This document shows, one piece after another, positions 54,108-58,800 of a stretch of 58,800 nucleotides of DNA (position 1 is the stretch's first letter; each line of letters opens with the position of its first letter). Under the pieces are notes generated by a model. It had not been told where the DNA came from. It saw nothing but the letters and a program-made list of their open reading frames with translations, and made no database searches. Source of the stretch: Bacteroides sp. (GTDB lineage Bacteria > Bacteroidota > Bacteroidia > Bacteroidales > Muribaculaceae). The DNA lies in NCBI GenBank assembly GCA_014801815.1, contig JAAVDM010000027.1, positions 1 to 58,800 of the forward strand, in the 5' to 3' direction. A program made the translations under genes and the position numbers.

Positions 54108-54346
54108 CACGCCAGCCTTTTGTCTCAGCTCACACCGCCGCCCCCTTACCGCATGTCTAGACTCTCCGTCACCGTCCCCTTTTACGCGCCAGCTTTCTGC
54201 CTCGGCTCACACCGCCACCCCTTTACCGCGTTAGCCTTCTGTCTCGGCTCTCTGCCACCGTCCCCTTGCCTCGCTCGACTCACATCACTCCTCCTTTTGC
54301 CAGCATCTCTCCACCTCCCTACCGCATCGCCCTTTTGCCTCGGCTC
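54108..54346. repeat. Degenerate GTCAGCCTT-CTCGGCTC repeat, cluster 2
   Basis: Clear units at 54108, 54185, 54227 and 54323, with more degraded ones near 54147, 54262 and 54297, giving a period of about 35-42 bases. Unit core: CAGCC, TTTTGTCTC, GGCTCACACCGCC, then C-rich sequence. Pyrimidine-rich on the plus strand. Confidence 0.7.
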
Positions 54347-54464
54347 ATTCATAAAGTAGCCCTACATATTTTATCCCACTCTCAAATACAACACCCCTAT
54401 CCTCTGACGTTACTATATATAATAAGGAGTAAATTATATCCTCCATAAAAAACAACCTTCTTAT

Positions 54465-55034
54465 ATGAAAAATTTTAAACCTAAAGCGTGGTTACTCCCC
54501 CAACCGGTATTAATCATCGGCACATATAATGCTGATGGCACTCCCAACGCCATGAATGCAGCATGGGGTGGACAGTGGGACATGAACGAAATCATGATTT
54601 CGATGGGATCACACGCCACTACCGAAAATCTAAATCGCTGTCCTGAGTTCACAGTAGCTTTTGCAACCGTAGATACACTAACAGCCTCTGACTATGTCGG
54701 CATTGTCAGCGCCAAAACACAGCCTGATAAAATTGCCCACACCGGTTGGAAAGCCTCAAAGGCCGAAAACGTAAATGCTCCCCTTTTCGACTGCTTCCCC
54801 ATGACAATGGAATGCCGTATCAAAGAGAAGCTCTACGACTCTCCTACCGGCTACTACATCATTGCTGAAATCCTCAATATCGTTTGTGATGACAAATACC
54901 TTGCTGCCGATGGCAAACCCGATGTCGAAAAGATGCAACTCATCACCTTCGATCCCATTCACAACGGCTACCTTGCTCTTGGTTCCCGCGTAGGTTCAGC
55001 CTTCTCTGACGGTAAAGCCCTGAAGAGTCACTAA
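54465..55034 (+). CDS. Flavin reductase family protein
   Basis: 189 residues, one flavin-reductase-like (FMN-binding split barrel) domain. PVLIIGTYNADGTPNAMNAAWGG, read in parts, is the FMN-binding start, followed by FTVAFATVDTLTASDYVGIVSA. It probably binds FMN and reduces flavin or a small substrate with NAD(P)H; the partner is unknown. It is a single-gene unit within the repeat-rich region. Confidence 0.88.
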   Translation: MKNFKPKAWLLPQPVLIIGTYNADGTPNAMNAAWGGQWDMNEIMISMGSHATTENLNRCPEFTVAFATVDTLTASDYVGIVSAKTQPDKIAHTGWKASKAENVNAPLFDCFPMTMECRIKEKLYDSPTGYYIIAEILNIVCDDKYLAADGKPDVEKMQLITFDPIHNGYLALGSRVGSAFSDGKALKSH

Positions 55035-55126
55035 ACAAACCCAACCGAATTATTACCTCCCACCATCGAGTTGAGTTAGCGGTTCCTTTGGAACAGTTCC
55101 AACAATCCCCCAATACAACAAAACAC

Positions 55127-55157
55127 AACCGGGCAGTCCTATTAAGACTGCCCGGTT
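55127..55157. terminator. Bidirectional terminator
   Basis: 12-bp perfect arms (AACCGGGCAGTC, 55127-55138, and 55146-55157). It lies between the convergent flavin reductase and NTF2-like genes. Confidence 0.85.
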
Positions 55158-55175
55158 CTATCTTACATATCCTGC

Positions 55176-55655
55176 TTACTTCACACGATATACCTTACTG
55201 ATAATTTTCCAGTCCTCACCATCTTTTACCAATGTAAACATATCGGCAAAACAGGTCTCACCAAACTTTGAATCTATACTTACGATCGCAATATCCGTAG
55301 CAACATCACACGATGTGATTTTATACGATGCAGGCTGAACACCTGTCTGGTCATAGTAGTCAAACAGAGCTTTTATTGGAACGGAAACAAGTTTACCGTT
55401 TTCAACATACGATATCGTAGCCGTAGGAGCAAACGCAGGCTCAGCTATTTTGCTATTACCTTTGACAGACGCTTCGCAATAAAGATCAAGAGCTTTACGG
55501 ATTCCGGCTATCTCCTCAGCTGTAGCATTACAGCACTTAGTGCTGTCACAAGTATTTTCTATTGTACTCATAGTATGATTGTTATTTCTATTCTCACTGC
55601 ACGATATCACTAAAATCACTGCAAGCACTGAGAATACGAGTGTAAATTTTTTCAC
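55176..55655 (-). CDS. NTF2-like (lumazine-binding-type) lipoprotein
   Basis: 159 residues from a GTG start, giving a lipoprotein signal with lipobox VISC (Cys about residue 19). An ATG at 55571 would give a cytoplasmic form, but the hydrophobic leader favours the GTG. Residues 45-158 form an NTF2/SnoaL-like domain of the putative lumazine-binding type (IRKALDLYCEASVKG, SYKITSCDVATDIAIVSID, WKIISKVYRVK). Function unknown. It lies 40 bases after a second NTF2-like gene, with a repeat fragment in the gap. Confidence 0.75.
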   Translation of the reverse strand: MKKFTLVFSVLAVILVISCSENRNNNHTMSTIENTCDSTKCCNATAEEIAGIRKALDLYCEASVKGNSKIAEPAFAPTATISYVENGKLVSVPIKALFDYYDQTGVQPASYKITSCDVATDIAIVSIDSKFGETCFADMFTLVKDGEDWKIISKVYRVK

Positions 55656-55658
55656 TTA

Positions 55659-55691
55659 AACATATATCGGTTAATTTTTAAGAGCTACTTA
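55659..55691. repeat. MITE-like repeat, right half copy (element D)
   Basis: AACATATATC, AATTTTTAAGAG and the terminal repeat TTAAGAGCTACTTA match the right end of element B at 56199-56276. The left end is missing. It fills the gap between the two NTF2-like genes, next to the GTG start of the downstream gene. Confidence 0.6.
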
Positions 55692-55695
55692 AGAG

Positions 55696-56082
55696 TCACT
55701 TATCTTTAATTGTATCGGAATTTTGGTTATACGCCTTTGCAACACATTTCCATTCTCCGTTAAGTTTAAGAAGCAGCAGGAAGTCGGTGAAGTCTATGCG
55801 ATCGCCCCACCCCTCTTCCAGAACACGCACAACGGCAACTGTCTCTTCCACAGCAAGGACATCTACACGGGCCTTGAAATTATCACCTGCCCCTACTGTA
55901 TCTACGTTGTGGTAGAACTGGTTGATAGATCCGTGCTCCAACACTCCATCAAGTATACCGAACAGTACAGCATCGGTAGTAAACAGTTCCTTTGCATACG
56001 AACTGTCACCTTCAGCAACACTTTTCACAAACTTCATTGCAGCTTCCTCTACTGCAGCATATTCCTTTAGCTTGTCTCTCAT
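55696..56082 (-). CDS. NTF2-like (SnoaL/lumazine-binding-type) protein
   Basis: 128 residues forming one NTF2-like domain (VEEAAMKFVKSVAEGDSSYA, LFTTDAVLFGI, EWKCVAKAYNQ), without a signal peptide. It belongs to the same broad family as the downstream lipoprotein, so the pair may bind the same ligand on two sides of the membrane; this is inference. The promoter is at 56115-56145 with a palindromic operator candidate directly upstream. Confidence 0.75.
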   Translation of the reverse strand: MRDKLKEYAAVEEAAMKFVKSVAEGDSSYAKELFTTDAVLFGILDGVLEHGSINQFYHNVDTVGAGDNFKARVDVLAVEETVAVVRVLEEGWGDRIDFTDFLLLLKLNGEWKCVAKAYNQNSDTIKDK

Positions 56083-56114
56083 ATCGTACAGAATTTTAAG
56101 TTATTTATCTGCTG

Positions 56115-56145
56115 CAAAGTTACAACCGTAATACTAAGAAAACAA
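56115..56145 (-). promoter_or_regulatory. Promoter of the NTF2-like gene pair
   Basis: On the minus strand, TTG (56145-56143), a 20-bp spacer and TAACTTTG (56122-56115), which fits the Bacteroidetes consensus. Confidence 0.6.
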
Positions 56146-56187
56146 GTACCGAAAAATTTTTCGTATATCGAAAAATTTTTCGGTACT
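56145..56187 (-). promoter_or_regulatory. Large palindromic operator candidate at the NTF2-pair promoter
   Basis: A 19-bp perfect inverted repeat (56145-56163 and 56169-56187; AGTACCGAAAAATTTTTCG) with a 5-base centre. Each arm also contains the palindrome CGAAAAATTTTTCG. It overlaps the edge of the -33 element, so it may bind an activator or repressor. Confidence 0.5.
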
Positions 56188-56198
56188 CTGATTTTCGG

Positions 56199-56276
56199 TA
56201 AGTAGCTCTTAAGAATTAATGAACACATAAAACTGTAACTCAAACCATATATCGTTTTATTTTTAAGAGCTACTTA
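56199..56276. repeat. MITE-like inverted-repeat element, full copy (element B)
   Basis: Terminal repeats TAAGTAGCTCTTAA (56199-56212) and TTAAGAGCTACTTA (56263-56276) enclose about 50 bases without an ORF. TA at each end fits a TA target duplication. It lies between hipA and the NTF2 promoter. Confidence 0.7.
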
Positions 56277-56315
56277 ATATTAATATTTATTACTTTCCCT
56301 CGTTGCATATTACAG

Positions 56316-57584
56316 TCAAATAATCCTCAGACGAGACGCCATACGGTATATCAAGGTCTGAAGTTGTTCTTGTTGCTTTATGGGCAAGAAGGATTCCTTT
56401 ATAAGTTCTGTCCATTTAGATAAAGCTTTAGAGAATTTTTTAAATAGATTCGCAACGGCTTTTTCATCCATACCGCTATCGAGCATAGCTTTTTCAAAGT
56501 CCTCACGTCTTATCTTTTTCTTTTTACCGTTTAAAGTCAGTCCCAATTCCTTATCATCAGACCGTACTATTGAGGTTGATAAAAGGTCATACGCAGGAGT
56601 CAGCATATAATTTGCTGATGGCTTATAGAGAGAAAAATTTTTGAGGTTTACATTCGTATTACCCGTGAGCCACGAAAACACCACAATTTCCCAGAAGTTG
56701 ACTACATCTAATAGTGGGGCCGAAGAATATTGACGGATAAGACTTACGATTTGCTCACACGAACCTTTCTCAGTCGGCCCCGTCAACTGTCCCATATTTT
56801 CCATTGCTATCTTTCCTCCTTTCTTAGTGAGGTCAATACGCCGAGTGATATAACACAGCTCTCCATCTTCTAACCGAATCAGAGAATGAGGTATGGTCTT
56901 TATTCCGGCAGCCTCTGCCAAGTGCATTACTAAATCTTCATTTTCGGGAAGATTAGCTACGTATTCAGCCTGAGGTTTGAGAACAAACCGTCCCCATAGT
57001 TCCACTATAATAAATCGTTGTGGTTCGCCTTTTGTCCCTCGTGTAATATCCAGAGAAAGTTTCGCCTGAATGTCCTTCACTGTTGTACTGCCCATAGTGA
57101 CCATTTCCTTTGTCAATCCCTTTATATTATTACTGGTATAAGGGAGTTCCGGCACAACAGTCGATTCAAATATCTTCCTTGCACAACCTTTGTGATAGTC
57201 TGTCTCACCATCCATAAGAGGTTTATAACAGTAGAGGCACTTATTCATAGCCTCCGCTTTTTCCTCTTCCTCATCAGGAATTATACTCACATTCCCGATA
57301 CAATCTTTACAACAGGACAGAAGCAACGAAAATCTATCACGAGCAGAAATTTTCCGGTTCTGTTCGGTAACGTCAAGCATCCACCTCTCTGGAATCAAAC
57401 CATCAAAGAATGGAAACAACACTTTACCTCTATAAGGTCTATCTGTGAGTGGCAAAGTAAGACTTAAAGCCACTGCGTTATTCGATTTCAGATAATCGGA
57501 ATCATAGCAGAACTCATAGCCCATATCATCTTCTGTCAATACTCCGGCTAATGCAGAATTGACAAATACCTTCGCACGTCTCAT
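56316..57584 (-). CDS. hipA: HipA-type kinase, fused modules, catalytic Asp replaced
   Basis: 422 residues. Residues 1-105 are the HipA N-terminal subdomain. Residues 114-140 are a Cys/His cluster (KCLYCYKPL, YHKGCARKIF). The kinase domain follows (QAKLSLDI, FVLKPQ with the ATP Lys, LPENEDLVMHLAEAAGI, ITRRIDL, AYDLLS with a metal Asp). The catalytic segment, D-G-H-A-K-N in E. coli HipA, reads N-V-N-L-K-N here (GNTNVNLKNFS), so both Asp and His are Asn; the DNA confirms this. In Bacteroides the N-terminal part and the part beginning near KCLYCY are often separate genes. The start overlaps the hipB-like stop (ATGA). Confidence 0.83.
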   Translation of the reverse strand: MRRAKVFVNSALAGVLTEDDMGYEFCYDSDYLKSNNAVALSLTLPLTDRPYRGKVLFPFFDGLIPERWMLDVTEQNRKISARDRFSLLLSCCKDCIGNVSIIPDEEEEKAEAMNKCLYCYKPLMDGETDYHKGCARKIFESTVVPELPYTSNNIKGLTKEMVTMGSTTVKDIQAKLSLDITRGTKGEPQRFIIVELWGRFVLKPQAEYVANLPENEDLVMHLAEAAGIKTIPHSLIRLEDGELCYITRRIDLTKKGGKIAMENMGQLTGPTEKGSCEQIVSLIRQYSSAPLLDVVNFWEIVVFSWLTGNTNVNLKNFSLYKPSANYMLTPAYDLLSTSIVRSDDKELGLTLNGKKKKIRREDFEKAMLDSGMDEKAVANLFKKFSKALSKWTELIKESFLPIKQQEQLQTLIYRMASRLRII

Positions 57585-57784
57585 GATTCAACCTTTTTAC
57601 CGGGTAACATTTCCGAACCAAACAAAGCCAATACCTGATTTACTTTATCCAGTCTGAGAGTTTCTTTACCTTGCTCCAGTTCACGCACAAAACGCAGACC
57701 GACTCCCGATTTCTGAGAGAGGTCAACTTGCGTAAGTCCATATTCCTTACGCATCTCTTTAACAAATTCACTCAATTTACTCAT
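57581..57784 (-). CDS. hipB: HipB-like XRE antitoxin/repressor
   Basis: 67 residues. HTH domain (GLTQVDLSQKSGVGLRFVRE, then LEQGKETLRLDKVNQVLALFG) of the Bacteroidetes HipB type, with a short C-terminal tail (MLPGKKVES). It should bind HipA and repress the operon. It overlaps hipA by 4 bases and has three operator-like sites just upstream. Confidence 0.85.
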   Translation of the reverse strand: MSKLSEFVKEMRKEYGLTQVDLSQKSGVGLRFVRELEQGKETLRLDKVNQVLALFGSEMLPGKKVES

Positions 57785-57796
57785 ACTATACTTTTA

Positions 57797-57891
57797 TACC
57801 TTTTCGGGTACAAATATAATAAAATAATTTTATTTACACCCTATAAGGTATAAAATAAATATGATAATATTAAAATATACCCTTAAGGATA
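57797..57891 (-). promoter_or_regulatory. hipBA promoter with three evenly spaced operator candidates
   Basis: Three 14-bp inverted repeats of form TACC-N6-GGTA: TACCTTTTCGGGTA (57797-57810), CACCCTATAAGGTA (57837-57850) and TACCCTTAAGGATA (57878-57891), starting 40 and 41 bases apart. A TATATTTG -7 box (57811-57818, minus) lies between the first and second, and the second covers the -33 position. Confidence 0.6.
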
Positions 57892-57970
57892 TATTTTAAT
57901 ATACAACAAATAAAGAAATAGAATAAATCCTTTAGATATTTTCAGAATCTGCACCAATGATTTTATCTTC

Positions 57971-58238
57971 TACGCACAGTCTTCTCCCCCGATTCTCCGA
58001 CCCAACCCTCACCTCCAGCTCTACAGCGCGTCAGCCTTGTCCAGGCTCTTTACATATAACTTCACCTCGGGAGCGCAGTCTTCTGTATAGACACTCCACA
58101 CCTAACCCTCATCACCAGCCCTACCGTGCGTCTGTCTTTTGTCTCGGCTCCTTAATCTAACTTCATCTCCGTGTGCGCAGTCTTCTGTCTCGCCCCCGCC
58201 CTAATCCTCACCGCAAGGTCAGCCTTCTGTCTCGGCTC
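57971..58238. repeat. Degenerate GTCAGCCTT-CTCGGCTC repeat, cluster 3
   Basis: Six degenerate units near 57971, 58026, 58073, 58126, 58171 and 58217, spaced 44-55 bases. The best is GTCAGCCTTCTGTCTCGGCT at 58218. Same family as clusters 1 and 2. Confidence 0.65.
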
Positions 58239-58244
58239 CACTAC

Positions 58245-58466
58245 CTACTTTGCGACCGTATCTATTCGCCTTGAAAACCATTTATAAATAAAATAATATC
58301 CTACAAAGATAAATACCCCAAGTACAAACTTGGCTATTTTCGTCAGCATATAGTGTTCACGCAAATACTGATTGCATAGGACAATTATTGCGCCATACAA
58401 TCCTGCCATCAACAGCAAAATAAAAATTGCTGAGATAATTTTCTTTGTCGTTGAACTGAGCTTCAT
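58245..58466 (-). CDS. Small two-helix membrane protein, unknown function
   Basis: 73 residues with two predicted membrane helices (about residues 10-30 and 44-61) and a basic C-terminus (KWFSRRIDTVAK). No family recognised. Its ATG overlaps the end of the frameshifted toxin remnant upstream, so it may have been the last gene of that unit. Confidence 0.6.
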   Translation of the reverse strand: MKLSSTTKKIISAIFILLLMAGLYGAIIVLCNQYLREHYMLTKIAKFVLGVFIFVGYYFIYKWFSRRIDTVAK

Positions 58467-58635
58467 TTAATTTGATACTTCCTCCTTAAAAGATTTAGCA
58501 GATTTGAATACTTCGATATGGGCAATTCATTTTGAAGCAACCCAAGTATATACTCCAATTTCTCAATGACCTGAGGTCGATTTTATATCGTTTTAGATCC
58601 TTCTTAAGCTGAGTGCTGATCTTCAGAATCTTCAT
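58463..58635 (-). pseudogene. YafQ/RelE-family toxin remnant, frameshifted and truncated
   Basis: From ATG at 58635 the frame reads MKILKISTQLKKDLKRYK, the typical YafQ start. It then leaves the family in a run of four A residues (58581-58584). One added base restores NRPQVIEKLEYILGLLQNEL, then PISKY, which continues the family pattern. The rest of the toxin, including the catalytic C-terminal His, is missing. No antitoxin is seen upstream, where an IS element lies about 50 bases away. The gene is therefore inactive. Confidence 0.65.
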
Positions 58636-58682
58636 AGAGAATCAACGAAGTTACAGAAATTTGAGAGATCGAGCGTCTCTAA

Positions 58683-58800
58683 GAGTATGTTTACTTTTTA
58701 CAGTTGTTAAACTTTAGATATGATTTATTAAGAGTTTTACAGTTGCAAAATCAATCATTTCCTCAGCAGATTCATCTGTTTGCTCATAGTTTCTTGAGAG
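58683..58800 (-). mobile_element. End of an IS5-like insertion sequence, cut by the window edge
   Basis: The transposase C-terminus occupies 58714-58800. The outer end is probably at 58683, where GAGTATGTTTAC starts, consistent with a terminal repeat of this family. The other end is outside the window, so the terminal repeat cannot be confirmed. Confidence 0.5.
58714..58800 (-). CDS. IS5-family-like transposase, C-terminal fragment
   Basis: 28 codons open at the window edge, ending SRNYEQTDESAEEMIDFATV, then KLLINHI and a TAA at 58714-58716. The pattern (S/R)xxYExTxESxExMIxxAxxxLxxxxI is the common C-terminus of IS5-group (IS1031/ISL2-type) transposases. The rest of the gene lies beyond the window. 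Confidence 0.6.
   Translation of the reverse strand, partial: LSRNYEQTDESAEEMIDFATVKLLINHI

Noticed and set aside
54108..54346. Regularly spaced repeats resembling a CRISPR array
   Set aside because: The repeats are degenerate, the intervening sequence is also repetitive, the spacing varies and there are no cas genes in the window.
54120..54359. Apparent repetitive protein with FCLGS motifs
   Set aside because: The peptide repeat only reflects the degenerate DNA repeat in cluster 2; the frame has no start context or conservation signs.
57957..58160. Second open frame with an FCLGS motif
   Set aside because: Same explanation as the frame at 54120: it is a translation of repeat cluster 3.

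Overview
The window looks like a chromosomal segment of a gut Bacteroidales bacterium, most likely Muribaculaceae (S24-7) or a close relative. The reasons are Bacteroidetes-type promoters (TTTG or TTG, about 20 bp, then TAnnTTTG), Bacteroidales family proteins (DUF3127, DUF5106, type III glutamine synthetase, GT3 glycogen synthase with a DUF3417-type phosphorylase, an EF-G2-like paralog, split-type HipA modules) and an oxalate locus of a kind reported in Muribaculaceae. The family assignment is an inference from gene content.

Left part (1-25 kb). A Leu-Gly-Leu tRNA cluster is followed by a secreted leucine-rich-repeat protein. Next comes a tight plus-strand run: BadF-type sugar kinase, SGNH hydrolase, DUF5106 thioredoxin-like protein, DoxX-like protein, mnmA, then a DUF151 nuclease, argR, an ArgC-like protein without its catalytic cysteine, and a short SSB. 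speA-truA-ligA follow with ATGA overlaps. A minus-strand group (rpe, DedA, uracil-DNA glycosylase family, FprA flavoprotein) faces a Dus enzyme. glnN has a long leader that holds a possible 42-codon ORF and a terminator-like hairpin. hemW and an EF-G2-like factor complete this part.

Middle part (25-48 kb). An oxalate operon (frc-oxc-AEC permease) is followed by glgA-glgP. DUF3127 and rsmG are divergent. A complete glycine cleavage operon (gcvT-gcvH-gcvPA-gcvPB-lpd) has a recognisable promoter. An MFS permease with an XRE regulator and an ahpC-ahpF peroxide defence pair follow.

Right part (48-58.8 kb) is accessory. It is gene-poor, AT-rich or pyrimidine-rich, and full of degenerate repeats. 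It holds a carboxymuconolactone decarboxylase-cupin fusion, an AlbA_2/RecG-like protein with a long (D/N)VIS repeat linker, a membrane protein with a Cpl-7-like C-terminus, a flavin reductase, two NTF2-like proteins behind a palindromic operator candidate, a HipBA-type module whose kinase lacks the catalytic Asp and which has three evenly spaced operator candidates, a frameshifted YafQ-type toxin remnant, and the end of an IS5-type transposase.

Two genome-scale patterns stand out. Many operon ends carry very long, nearly perfect palindromic hairpins of up to 80 bp. A small family of TA-flanked inverted-repeat elements (MITE-like) occurs at four places. All calls are from reading the sequence; no database search was run.
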